This document shows, in pieces, positions 46,101 through 57,680 of a DNA stretch of 64,000 nucleotides (positions within the stretch are counted from its first letter, which is position 1; every line of letters starts with the position of its first letter). This DNA comes from Larix kaempferi (Eukaryota > Streptophyta > Pinopsida > Pinales > Pinaceae): contig BSBM01001662.1 in assembly GCA_027924585.1 (NCBI GenBank), positions 682,001-746,000 on the forward strand, in the 5' to 3' direction. The notes beneath the pieces are model-generated. The model saw nothing but the letters and a program-made list of their open reading frames with translations. It did not search any database and had not been told where the DNA came from. Position numbers and translations under genes: made by a program.

Positions 46101-47611
46101 CATCATCACCTACTTCAATCATCGTTGTCATGTTTATGATAGCACGTTGTATTCGAATTTGTACAACACTTCTACCTATTGTTATGACCTTTTTCAGCAT
46201 ATGGCTGGTTGTGGGCAATGCTCCATTTTTCGTCTTCGTAGGGCATTTGTGACATGCGGGAAGGGATCGTGTAGGATTTGAGAAAGGAACAATTACCAGA
46301 GGTGAATCATGGCTATAGAAATAGGTGATAGTGACTCTTGTGATTCATAAATTACATAATAAAGTTGTCTCGGTGGAATTCAAGAGGAAGTCTCTTTATG
46401 CAGCAATATCAAGCTCTTTTTGGTCCATTTCTAGAGCCTGTCAGTCAATAATGCAAGAACATTAAATATATTACATGCACCTTGACACATGTCTAGCTGA
46501 AAACGAGTTGGGATCCCCTATGTCTAACATGCACCCCCGACACATGTTTAGCTGAAATTGAGTTGGGCTCCCCTGGGCATGAAACAAGTAAGTGTAGCAG
46601 GTACCAGGTTGATGTATGGTAAACATAGTTGATCAACAACGTAGGTGGGGATGGGTCTCAGTGGGAACAGGATGTGGGAAATATTATGTCTTCCTCAATA
46701 TGAGGCCAAATAAGGCTCCCAATTTTCTCATTGGTGGGAAGGGAATTAGAAGTATAGAAATTACGTTAAAAGCCTTCAAACACTATTCAAATTAATAGAT
46801 TTTTCGTTGAATCTATTTCTATAGTCCTTGCTACTTGACAAGGTGGTCGGGGACTAAAAAGGACCCATTTGCAATCGATTTAAAAGTCATTTTTTTGTTT
46901 TTTGTGTGAAGATGAAGAGAAGAAGAGAAGATCTATTATTAATCTTTAAATGTAATATCCCTCTTTCTCCCTTAGTGTTTCTGCAACAAAACGTACAACT
47001 ATGTACCCAACAATGGCAAGGAGCTCATAGAAAGAGCTCGACAGGTAAAACTTTGTAAGTATGATTGTGTTTTCCTAAGTGTTAAAGTGAATTCGTAGAC
47101 TTAGGAGATTGAAGGCTTGACGCAATGAAACGATTGGGGCATGGAATCCATTAGGGGGAGAGGGTCAATGGCTTGATAGCCTGGAGTTTTGATGACAGTG
47201 GTCATCCTAGTGCCATGAGCACTTAAAGTGAACTTTGATGTTCACTAAGAAAACACTTAAGTTTAAAACTACGCTAATAATTAGTCCTAGATAAGAAAGT
47301 TGAAGAAACTTCTAGTCACCGCAAGGAAGTAACAAGTCCGTATAATCTAACCATTAGCATGAGGATGATCTATACTGAATACAATTAAGTAAAAATAATA
47401 AATTAACATAAAGAACATTGGTAGCCTAAATAAATTAACATAAAGAACATTGGTAGCCTAACCTCGACAAAATATATCATTAAAATTCGTAAATGGAAAA
47501 TGATTGATAATTTCCTGATTAGAAATTATGAATAAGAGATGAATGATTTATTATTACCAAGGAAACCGATTGATATTTATAAATAGATATTATTTAAAAG
47601 ATAATTAAAAT
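43106..47611. other. Spacer between the two duplicated segments
   Basis: No gene could be supported. Frames at 44546-44983, 45410-45778 and 45622-45915 on the minus strand have membrane-like composition but no motif. A 54-bp direct duplication containing ACATGCACC...GACACATGT...AGCTGAAA...GAGTTGGG starts at 46473 and 46527. A 38-base duplication (CTAAATAAATTAACATAAAG) lies near 47385-47460. Confidence 0.4.
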
Positions 47612-48610
47612 ATGTGAGGTATATACGAAATGTCTTGTTGGGAAGATCTATATCTGAAATCTCTTCATTTCTGTCACGTACAATGTTCTCCGAAGGAAGC
47701 TGATTGTTATGATAAGTAATAATTTTTACATAAACGTTGCCGTTGCCGTTGTTGTTGACTTGATATGCCATGATTAACCTAATTTGCCAAATAAAAACAT
47801 TCAATTAGTAACGCCGCGTAGCTAAGTAATTGTATTTGTTTATATAGATTGATAGCCAAAAATGGTAATTTAGGCTGAAAGCATACTAATTTATTTTTTC
47901 ATAGGAATGAGGAAAAAGGATGATAATTTCATATATTGATAAATAAATAAAAAATCGTAAGACATGGTAAAAGGATAGTAGTTTCTTGTCAACCTTGTTT
48001 ATATGGATATTTATAAATTCATTTTCTGTTCATTTAGAACCTTTATAGGTGCATAAAGAAAAACTTTTCAAATCTATTTAGAACTCTTATAGCTGCATTA
48101 AGAAAAACTTTCCAGAGCTATCAAAACACATAGCATTTAATGAAAAACATAAAACTTTACTTCACTTACATCACATTGTTCATCTATAAATACTCATACA
48201 TACAAACATATTACAGCAGATGTTATACATTTCACTGTGATTTACTGTGGCAATCAGATTATCAAAGTTGAATAAAAATCTCTGAGAATCCAGTATTTTA
48301 TGATAAGTCCATGCATACAAAGATACAAGTCTAAGCATATAAAGATCAAATACAAGTCCAAGCATACAGGATTTAGAATAGAGAGAAAGAGTTATCAAAA
48401 ACTTGTAAATCCTGTAGTTTACAGGTCTTGTCTAATCAAGTAGTAGAATTATCAGCTTATTGGTTGAAATAAAAACATATTGAAAGAATGCTAATTGGAA
48501 AAATATACACACTAATGTATACCACAAACCCCCCAAAAAAACGGACGAACTATTCAATCAAAGATTGAAAAGAAAAATAAACAAGGAAACGACTAACAAG
48601 GTCCGATCCC

Positions 48611-48798
48611 TGTTAGAAGTAATAATCTCATTAGTTAAGTGTGTTAGTTACATTCATTTATTCCGTTCTAAGATCAGTTAGTCGGTGTAAACCATCAATC
48701 TATGTAACATATATATACAACTGTGTAATATCAAATAAATAGTTCAGCCATTCGTGCTTGTAACTCTTTTGTTTATGTCTCTGCCCATATTTTGAACA
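48611..48798 (+). repeat. 5' LTR of element D
   Basis: 188 bases beginning TGTTAGAAGTAATAATCTCA. ACATATATATACAACTG at about 48706 is a plausible TATA region. It differs from the 3' LTR mainly by a 6-base indel (TTTTCTTAAACC in the 3' copy). Confidence 0.92.
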
Positions 48799-48811
48799 TG
48801 GTATCAGAGCG
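48799..48811 (+). promoter_or_regulatory. Primer-binding site of element D
   Basis: TGGTATCAGAGCG directly follows the LTR end ACA and complements plant initiator tRNA-Met. Confidence 0.92.
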
Positions 48812-49964
48812 TTTGGTTAATCCGTTGGTGACGGTTTAGAGAGCCTCTTGGTTGGAGGTTTTGGAAGGTCTGCTATTCAGTGGACATTTGTTGAAGACTG
48901 GTGTTGAATGCAGAAGTAAAGTCTCTTGTTAAAAGTTTGTTGGAGCCACCAGTTAGTTGAAGCCTGTGCACGCAGAGTTGTTGAAGCCAATTCGTTGAGC
49001 AAAGTTGTTGAATCCGGCGTTGCACGCAGAGCGTTTGGTTATTAGTTTCTGGAGAACCTCTTCAAATATTGGAGAGAAGGTCCCGTCGAATGAGCCACTC
49101 CGTGGAAGAAAGAATCCGGGCTTTGCCATTAAGAAAATTTTGTGTGAAGAAAGTTTGGTGTGGAAGCCTGCTGCCCCGTATGAGGTCCAGCCTAAGGAGA
49201 TAGTGTTGTTGGCTGCAACTGTTAAAAAGAATCCTGCTGCAGAATCTTGTTGCCCCAAAGATTGTTGTTCTGCGTAATTTGGCCATGAACAGAGAAGGAA
49301 ATCTGTCAATCGCTGCCCCGAAATACTGATTGTTGATTGAGATCGCTTCTTAAAGAGATGAAGGAAATCACTACATAGAAGGAGCCCAGTCAGTTTTAAA
49401 AAAAATGCAGTCTGAGGTGTGAAGAATTTCGCTATTATGAAGAAATAGAAGCCCGCTGCGTGGTTTACTGTCAAGAAAGCCACTGTCACGAAAGAAAGCT
49501 CACTGCAAGTCGTTAACAGTGAGCATTTGTGGAGATGCGATCCAATTTTGATGTGAAGAAAAGTTTCAGCGGAAGAAACCTTTGAGTCCGCTTGATAGAC
49601 TCCTCCTAAGAAACGAAAAGTTAGAAGGTACAATCAAATAAAAATTATTGTTTCTACCATTCTTCCCATTCGAAAAGAAAGGTTTAAGTTTTATTAATTC
49701 GTATGAAAAGTTCTTCTTTGTGACATCATAGTTTCACAAGGAAATTATTTTGAAAGTGATAAGAGATTGTGGAGATAAGAGATAGTGGAGGTCTTTTTAA
49801 AAGGTGAATGGAATTACGTTTTGAATAAATGAGTTATAAGTTAGGTATATTCAAATTTTAAAGAAATTTTGAAAGTATTGTGAAAGGATTTAAAGATATA
49901 GTTTGTGAATTGACCCCAAATTGTAGAGCAAAGGTTTTGGTTTAAAAAACCAAAAAAATACAGT
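48812..49964 (+). other. Leader region of element D
   Basis: About 1.15 kb before the first gag-like codons. It has a short duplicated phrase (TTGCACGCAGAG / GTGCACGCAGAG near 48966 and 49020). A 226-codon frame is open on the opposite strand at 48953-49633, but it is rich in Phe, Leu and Ser and has no known motif. I treat it as an antisense coincidence until shown otherwise. The plus-strand 90-codon frame at 49005-49277 is equally unsupported. Confidence 0.5.
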
Positions 49965-50366
49965 TTGTTTGTGTTGAAGATACAAATAAACTTTGTGATG
50001 GGTCATATGAGAAGACTAAAACAATCAAGGAGAAATATTAAACAAATTGCGAAAGAGAATGGAAGGGTAGAGGATGCCTATTTTGCAAAGATGTATGGTG
50101 AGATTCCAGTTGGAGTCATAAATCATGAAGATGATGCAGACAAGTATCATATTGCAGAGATCGAGCAGATCAATGAAGATATAGAGCAGAATAAACCGAA
50201 TTAAGATGAAGAGATAGATGAAATATTGAGAAGATTTATGCCGATTTTGCCATTTTTCGAAGGTATGGATTATGAAATTTGGGCAAATAAAATGGAAGAT
50301 TTGCTTTGTTCAGTAAATTTGTGGCATTTTGTTCAAAAATATTTTGAAGATCCTCATAATGGATGA
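49965..50366 (+). pseudogene. Gag-like N-terminal frame of element D
   Basis: Frame 3 runs from TTG 49965 with stops TAA at 50202 and TGA at 50364. The part after the TAA reads RRFMPILPFFEGMDYEIWAN, KMEDLLCSVNLWHFVQKYFE, the Copia gag start pattern (PFF-x-G-x-DY-x-W and an LW-x-FV step). A basic first portion (HMRRLKQSRRNIKQ) precedes it. Near 50350 the homology crosses into frame 1, so an indel or programmed shift separates the two halves. Confidence 0.7.
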
Positions 50367-51492
50367 AAACGTTTTTTATTGTGTTTTCTATAAATTTCAT
50401 AACGTTGTTAGTGCAAAAGCTTTTTGGGATGCTTTAGAGATTAGATACAGTAAAAAGAGAAGAAACATTAATACTTTGCAGCATATTGGTACATTAGAAG
50501 AAGCTTTTGTAGAAGAAGCAGAGAAAGCAAACGAAGACAAGAAAATCGAAGAAGTCCTTGATAAAGAAGTAGAGGAGAAGATTGAAATCATCGTTTGTAA
50601 AGCAAAGCATGAAGAGGAAGGTGAATCCCATTATGATGATACACCAGTGAATGATGAAGTGGATGATAAAGTTGCCATTGTAGCAGCCTTTGATGATGAA
50701 GAAACTTTAGTGAATGATGAAGTGGATGATAAAGCTTCCATTATAGAAGCCTTTGATGAGGAAGAAACTTTGGTGAATCCAGCAATAGATATTGCTGATG
50801 ACATTAACTTAGTGAAGCGAACAAAGTTTGTTGTTGACAATTCGATTGAAGATAAAACTGCCCATGTAGCAGTATTTGATGAGAAACAAGAAGAAGATTT
50901 TGTAGAGTGTTTGGAGAGTCCATTCCTACACAAGGAAATGCTTGAAGCATCAATCAAGACCGAAGAATCTCATGTTTTTGGAACTGAAAATTTGTGTGTG
51001 TTTGCAGATTGTGCAGGTACTATGAAAGAAGAACATCACTTGGATGTGTTAACAAATTATGATGAAGAGTTGAGAATGCTAGAAGAGTGGATAGAAAATC
51101 CAAGAATTTATGAAGACATGAACCAGAATATTGTAGCAGATGACGAAGACATGAACAAGCATATCGTAGCAGATGAAAAGTATGAAAACATTAACTTTCA
51201 AGAATTTGAAATTAGCATTGCATAAATTTCACAGGAAATGAAGTTTAGTAACATACACTTGCAAGGAATAGAGTTGAACATTGAGATAGAAGAATTATGG
51301 AAGTGTTTGTGGAATATTTATGGGTGGAGACACAATGAGACAAAGAATATAGTCAATCACAAAGATAAGTTGAATGAAGATACTTTCTTAAGCAAGGCAA
51401 GAGGAAGACTACAACATCAAATTTGGGATCCAGGCGAACATTCTATCTTTGAAGATGAAGACGAAAGAACTAGGCCCCAATTTAGTTTTTGA
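50329..51492 (+). CDS. Acidic gag-derived ORF of element D
   Basis: Frame 1 continues gag with VSAKAFWDALEIRYSKKRRN (UBN2-like) and then a long acidic region. A 21-residue unit, VNDEVDDKVAIVAAFDDEET, is repeated as VNDEVDDKASIIEAFDEEET (63-bp period at 50647 and 50710), and an 11-residue IVADDEDMNKH-type repeat lies near the end. The frame stops at TAA 51223 but stays open afterwards to 51492, ending KARGRLQHQIWDPGEHSIFE and DERTRPQFSF. It may have encoded one protein of about 380 residues. It has no zinc knuckle or enzyme motif. The absence of stops over 298 codons suggests recent constraint or youth. Confidence 0.6.
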
Positions 51493-51642
51493 AATTTTAG
51501 TTAAGTGTTTGTAAGCTTGGCTGAGACATGGACCAACAAGCATTTGCATTTTTGAGATTTGCATTTTAGATGTTTTAGAGTATCATAATTACCACGGAGT
51601 GTTGTGTTTAGTAAGAATGTAACCCTTGAGATTAAGAGGCAA

Positions 51643-51836
51643 TGTTAGAAATAATAATCTCATTAGTTAAGTGTGTTAGTTACATTCAGTTATTCCGTTC
51701 TAAGATCAGTTAGTCGGTGTTTTCTTAAACCGTCAATCTATGTAACATATATATACAACTGTGTAATATTGAATAAATAGTTCAGCCATTCGTACTTGTA
51801 ACTCTTTTGTTTATGTCTCTTCCCATATTTTGAACA
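51643..51836 (+). repeat. 3' LTR of element D
   Basis: 194 bases, TGTTAGAAATAATAATCTCA to TTTTGAACA. It is preceded by CCCTTGAGATTAAGAGGCAA, the likely polypurine tract. Confidence 0.92.
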
Positions 51837-52985
51837 ATCCCGAGATCAAGAAATTGATGATATTCGATTATTGAAGCATTTCAGGCCTATACAAAATTAG
51901 TGGCATACTGCATAAGCTTACAATGCTCGATGGCTGCTCAAGAAGTAGCGCTTAAAAAAACAAATTCTGGAATAAAATATGTATTGCAGGAAAAGAGACA
52001 TTGCAGAAGAAGAAATGTTCCAAAACAATACATAATTAACACCTGCTTATCCCACATCTGCCCAACCCAAACATATATTTTTCCTCTTGACTCTGAACCC
52101 TGACCCTAACACTTAAATACAATCTATTGACACAATTTGTCCTCTTCACTCTCATGAACCCTAACACTTCAATACAATATATTGACACAATCTGTCCTCT
52201 TGACTCTGAACCCTAATCCTAATACTTCAATACAATCCATTGGCACAAACATATTTAAGCTAGAGAAGAACAATTACCTTCGAAGGAGTTAAAAACTGAA
52301 ACGAAATAGAGCAATTGAACCAGCAAATCAGAACCAGAACCAGACTGGAATGGTGGAATGGCCGGCAGAATGTTTCGGAAGTTTCCATTTTCTACTGTGT
52401 TGAATGGACATTTGTGTTTTGGATGGGTTCAAATCTGTGTTTCGGATAGGTTTACGTTTGAACTGTACTGTATTTGCCATGAGATATTTCCAGTCTGGGA
52501 TGGATCATGTTTCCGCACAGTACCCGCAGTAAATGGTCTCACATATGCTTTCAATTTGGAATGGATGTTTTCAAATTGAAAACATGTCGCTTTCTGCCAC
52601 CGACTTCGTGGAAATAAACTCCTTCCGGACATTTAAGGGGTCGAAACGCCAGTTAAAATTTTCTTCATCGCCCACACCATTACTGTACCTAATATTGTAC
52701 ATTTACGTTGACTTCACAGGTGAGGGCCGAGGGGGAAGCATACAATACAATAATGGTGACCAGAAATTAACACATGCATGAACATGCTTCTTCTATCGCA
52801 TGGAGGGAAAAAAAAAATGTTTTCAGCGTTGAAGGACATTAATTATCGGAAACAAAGGGACTCTATTTTCCCTCCATTTTCAACAATGTCAACCGTGTTC
52901 ACAACATGTGTCGTTTTCAACAATGTCAACCGTGTTCACAACATGTGTCGTGGTCACTTTGCATTCCATTACGATGATTGAGATT

Positions 52986-54339
52986 CCTCGTCTTCTTGCT
53001 GTCGTGTTGTTAATGGAAAGAACCAGATCTAGTTTTAAGGGCCTTCCAATTTCACAGGTTAATATTGAATTAATTAGGTTGAAAAGTGAAAATGAAAAAA
53101 TATTTTTTAATTAAAATAATAAATTTAAATTTGTGGTTCAATTTATAATAATAAAAATCTTTAAAATAATGATAAATGGATGAACTATTAAGACATTCTT
53201 TTTGTTAAATCATAAATGCTAGTTTATAAAAAATAAAATTTTTATAAAAAATTTCATAATTTAAAATTATTTAAATAATATAAAGCATTAAACAATTATC
53301 TATATCTTATGAGTATAATTGTGCTATAAAATTTTCATAATTTAAAACTATTTAAATAATATAAAACATTAAACAATGATTTATATCTTATGAGTATAGT
53401 TGTGTAATAAATCCTTAAGATATGACAAATATCCCATAAATATAAACCAATTTTTTCAAACTTTCAAAACTTATTAAAAAATAACCTATAACTCTACTAG
53501 TAAAATAAGTAAGATATAGCATTGTTCAAAATAATATATAATATTTTCAAAATAAATATATAATTAAAAAATCAAATTATTATAGGTGCATCTTAGCAAT
53601 TGGTTAGATTTTAATTATTGTTGACTTTAATTAATTGTTAATGTTTATTAACCAAAGTATATAAAAAATTATATATTAATTTAAATTTTTTTTAAATCAC
53701 TATAGATTCATCTTAAATTCTAATCTCTTATTTAATAGATACACATTAGTTTTAATTTTCTATTTTAGACATAGATTTTTAATTACTTTCATAATTTATT
53801 TTATTTTATGAGAGAATATAAATTTCGTTGTCGAGCACCTCACTCCTATGAATTGAATAAAAAATATTTTAAAATTTTTTAAATATAAATTTGATTTTTA
53901 TAATTAATAAAAAAATCTAATTAGACAAATTTTATCAGCTTATAAATCAAATTGTCAAATAAAAATATCTTTTAAAATAAAAAATAAAACAAAATCTCAA
54001 TATGTGACCAATCTTTTCATTATATTATTATTTAGCTAAGTTAAATTTAAATTCAATAATGCTCTCAACCAACAATTCACGAAAGCATGAAAATCAAGAA
54101 CAAGGACACCTACTACACTTAATTCTATAAACTTCTTACTATAGAAATTTTAATTATTATTAATAATTATACACGTGTCCATTATCTATTTTTTTTATTA
54201 TTTTAAACTTTTTATTTATGTCAAATTGTTTATGCTTATTTATTAGCAACAACTACATTTTTAAATGTGGTTGATATTCATTTATCCACCTAAATCAACC
54301 ATGACCACATAATTAAAAGTGGTTGATATTAGTCATCCA
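52986..54339. other. Very AT-rich spacer
   Basis: A and T dominate and no coding frame or RNA gene is apparent. A 100-base segment containing AATTTAAAATTATTTAAATAAT...TTATGAGTATA is duplicated near 53265 and 53338, about 73 bases apart. Confidence 0.55.
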
Positions 54340-54960
54340 TAAATATAGTTAAATTAAAAAATTAAAAAATTACTATTTGGAAATAAAAATGAAAACAAAT
54401 ACATATTAAATTATAAAAAATTAAATAAAAATATTAAAAATTAAATTAAATCAAATAAAAATAGAATAAAATAAATTAATTTAATTTAAATTTAAATAAA
54501 ATAAAAATATTAAACCATACTAAAAATTAAATTAAATAAAAATATTAAAACATATTAAAATTTAAATTTAAATTTAAATTAAATTAAATTAAATTAAATT
54601 AATTAAATCAATTAATAAAATAAAATTAAATAAAATTAAAAATATTAAAACATATTAAACATTAAAATAAAATAAAATAATTTAATTTAAATGAAATAAA
54701 ATATTAAAAAATAGTATATTAAATTAAATTAAAGCATATTAAAAATTTAATTAAATAAAAACATTAAAACATATTAAAAATTAAATTAAATTAAATTAAG
54801 TTAAATTAATTAATTAATTAATTAAATTAAACTAAATTAAAAAAAAATTAATTAAAATAAAAAAAATTAATTTAATTAATTAATTAACTTAAATCAATTT
54901 AATGAATTTAAATTATTTGTTTATTTATTTATTTAATTTAAATAATTTGATTAATTAATT
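54340..54960. repeat. AT-only block of TTAAA/AATTA-type repeats
   Basis: Nearly pure A and T, arranged as runs of AAATT, AATTA and AAATA units with interspersed AAAATATTAAAACATATTAA phrases. The same kind of block, with the same phrases, precedes the second satellite block at 57205-57680. The two AT blocks and the adjoining satellite therefore form a composite unit present twice. Confidence 0.8.
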
Positions 54961-55970
54961 TAGTTGACTAACCATGGTTATTGGTGGTTTACTATGGTCG
55001 TTCATGGTTGACCATGATGGTCCATGGTTGGCTATGGTTAAGCATGGTTATTCAGGGTTGAACATGGTTTATTATGGTTGACTATTGCTGACTATGGTTA
55101 TTCAGGGTTGACTATGATGAATGATGGATGACCATGCTTGACTATGGTTGACCCTATGGCTAACAATGATAGACCCTTTGGTTGAATATTGTTCACTATT
55201 ATTAGCCAACTATGATTGACCTTAGTTGAATATGGTTGACTATGGTTGACCATAGTTGGTTAACCATGGTTGTTAATGCCAAGCTATGGTTGTTCATGGC
55301 TCACCATGGTTTTTCATGGCTGACCACAGTTGACTATAGTCGACCAAGGTTATTCATGGTTGACCATGGTTGACAATAGTTGCTCATGGTTTAGTATAGT
55401 CAAGAATGGATGACCATGGTTGACTATGGTTGATCGTGGTTGCCACTGGTTTACTATGGATGGGTAACTTCAATCCATGGGTAACTTAAATACAACGCTG
55501 ACTTCAAGCTTGACTTCAATCCAAGTTTGTCTAAAAGTTTTACTTCAATACAAGGTTGACTTCAATCCAAGGTTGACTTCAATCCTAGAGTGGCTTCAAG
55601 CCAAGGTAGACTTTAATCCATTGTTCACTTAAATATAAGGTTGACTTCAATTCAAAGTTGATTTTGTACCATGGTTGAATTCATCCAATTAATAATATTA
55701 ACATTAATGACTTCAATCCATTGTTGACTTTAAACCGTGGTTGACTTCAGTCCATGGTTAACCATGGTTATTCAGGGTTGAACATGGTTTATTATGGCTG
55801 ACCATTGTTGACTATGGTTATTCATGGTTGACCATGGTGAATGATGGATGACCATGCTTGACCCTATGGCTGACTATGGCAAACCCTTTGGTTGAATATG
55901 GTTGAATATTATTAGCCAAATATGATTGACCTTAGTGAATAGGGTTGACTTTGGTTAACCATGGTTATTA
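54961..55970. repeat. Satellite block 1 (GGTTGACTATGG-type)
   Basis: Built of imperfect ~12-base words around GGTTGACTATGG and CCATGGTTATTC, followed by a CTTCAATCCAAGGTTGA-type section (55465-55760). A marker, GGTTATTCAGGGTTGAACAT, occurs at 55046 and again at 55766. So a 720-base unit is followed by about 205 bases that repeat the unit's beginning. The block ends abruptly at about 55970. Confidence 0.88.
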
Positions 55971-56313
55971 TTGGGTATCCAACTGTGGCTTATTCTCCTT
56001 TGCTCCAACGAACTTAGTATAATGCACTACACCATTTGTGGTCTCAATTGTAGATTCATGTTTTGTAGAGAGCTATTACAGATCAAAGAATATAATATGA
56101 GTAGAACGCCCTAGAGTAAAGTAAAATGATAGTAAAATGGCATAAAACCGAGAATCCATTCAAAAACCCTAGAATAGTGAATATGGTCTACAAGATTCAA
56201 ACCAGTAAACAAAAGACTGAAGATGAAGTTCAGAATACAGATCTGCTTACCTTGGGCTCGTTAATTGAGTCTGTCTGGTCATCAATCTTTAGGTTTTCCA
56301 TTAATTCTGCCAC
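55971..56313 (-). pseudogene. 5' gene fragment: two phase-matched exons between satellite blocks
   Basis: On the minus strand an acceptor-like CTTTCTTCAAAG precedes an exon at 56313-56251. It carries ATG at 56301 and MENLKIDDQTDSINEPK, then a donor GTAAGC at 56250. An intron of 177 bases ends with GATCTGTAATAG at 56073. The next exon, from 56072, continues in phase 0 as LSTKHESTIETTNGVVHYTK and FVGAKENKPQLDTQ, and is cut by the satellite at 55971 (a TAA follows at once). DNA upstream to about 56700 looks like a 5' UTR with its own intron (CACACAG followed by GT near 56618). I do not recognise the protein. The satellite breaks the gene, so it is a fragment. Confidence 0.45.
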
Positions 56314-57204
56314 CTTTGAAGAAAGCAACGGCTAAGGAGTAACATTTAACTATCGATCCAAAAGTTCAGTAGTATTAAGAATGTCGAAGAAAAGAGAAAA
56401 TAAAAGCGGCGCATCAAACCATTCAGACTTATGCATCCAAATAAAGATAGATCTCGTCCTCGGTAGTTGACAAAAATAGTAAAACCTTTACCAAAAACTT
56501 GATTCATAGATACAAATACCCGTTCCTAAAAAATGCCACACGACCTAGCAAAAATAGACCTAAATTACTCCCAAATTTTTCAAAAAAATTATTAAAAAAA
56601 AACAAAACGTAGACTACGACCTGTGTGCTAATCCCGTGAAGATTGAACAACTCATGATCTGCAGGTGGAAAACACCAGCTCAACAATTTCAAGAGCACCT
56701 GTGAATTGTATTATGCTTTACCGAAATCAATAGTAATAGAGAACGACCTCCACTGGAATTTCATGAATCACTGTGAACTACCAAGACTTATGTTGCTACC
56801 ATACACAATTTTACTATGTTTTGAAACGTGAGTTGGCATGGTTTGAACAGCTCCATCTCTTCTCTCCTTCTTTGTCAAAATCGTAGTGAGCCTCATCCCA
56901 TTAATTAGAGCCAAGAAGCCAAGAGCCCATGGATGGAATTCATGAAAACAGAGAATGCCCAGGTGAAGCGATCCATCCTAATATGAGAAAGTGCACGAAT
57001 TGGATTAACCGTTGTTCATAATGGTTAATTGAAGCGATCAACCTTTCGCTCCCCCACATGGCAAGAGACTTGGATTAATAAAAAAACAGTCAATTAGTAA
57101 TAGACCTTTGAGTATGCTCTCTATTCACAACAAATTTTCGACGTTCAATGTATGTGTTGGACAAATCTTTTTAAAGGTATATTCCATAACAGTGAATCCC
57201 CACC
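56314..57204 (-). other. Possible 5' UTR and promoter side of the broken gene, otherwise unassigned
   Basis: Between the exon fragment and the next AT block there is unique DNA of more even composition. A possible 5' UTR intron runs from about 56618 to 56314 on the minus strand. No promoter element or further exon can be shown. Confidence 0.3.
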
Positions 57205-57680
57205 GCTCATCCTTAATTAAAGATTAAAAATTAATTAAATTAAATTAAATTAAATTAAGTTAAATTAAGTTAAATAAATTTAAATTAAATAAAAATATTA
57301 AAGCATATTAAAAATTAAATTAAATAAAAATATTGAAAATTAAATTTAAATTTAATTAAATTAAGTTAAATTAAATTAATTAATTATTTAAATTAGATTA
57401 AATTAAATTAAAAATATTAAAACATATTAAAAATTAAATTAAAATAAATTAATTTAAATTAGTTTAATTTAAATTAAATAAAAATATTAAAACATATTAA
57501 ATTAAATTAAAGCATATTAAAATTAAAATTAAATTAAATTAAGGTAAATTAAATTATTTAATTTAATTAATTAATTAATTAATTAGAATTAATTAATTAA
57601 TTTAATTAATTTAATTTAATTTAATTTAATTTAATTTAATTAATTAATTAATTTAATTTAAATAATTTAATTAATTAATT
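57205..57680. repeat. Second AT-only block
   Basis: Same AAATT/AATTA words and AAAATATTAAAACATATTAA phrases as 54340-54960, including a long TTTAA run at 57590-57640. It leads straight into the second satellite block with the same transition (TTAATTAATTTAATTGGCTAACC here, TTAATTAATTTAGTTGACTAACC there, each cited only in part). Confidence 0.8.

Larger units (their letters stand above)
48611..51836 (+). mobile_element. Small non-autonomous LTR retrotransposon with a gag-like ORF (D)
   Basis: LTRs of 188 and 194 bases (48611-48798, 51643-51836) start TGTTAGAA and end TTTTGAACA. The element is flanked by ATCCC at 48606-48610 and 51837-51841. Copy A has the corresponding empty region (GTTCGATGCGGAGATCAAG near 38492). 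A primer site TGGTATCAGAGCG follows the left LTR. Inside are a long leader, a gag-like start and one acidic frame, with no enzyme domain. LTR ends, gag start, acidic frame and the pre-PPT phrase (TGAGACATGGACCAACAAGC here, TGAGACATAGACCAGCAGGA in E) show that D and E are distant relatives. Confidence 0.92.
47612..52985. repeat. Segmental duplication copy B
   Basis: This is the partner of 38100-42130 (landmarks given there). It carries two extra pieces: about 600 bases at 47893-48500 flanked by CTAATT words, which could be an insertion here or a deletion in A, and the LTR element at 48611-51836. Near its right end a 37-bp unit (TTTTCAACAATGTCAACCGT...) is tandemly doubled at 52876-52912 and 52913-52948, where copy A has one unit. 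Confidence 0.88.
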
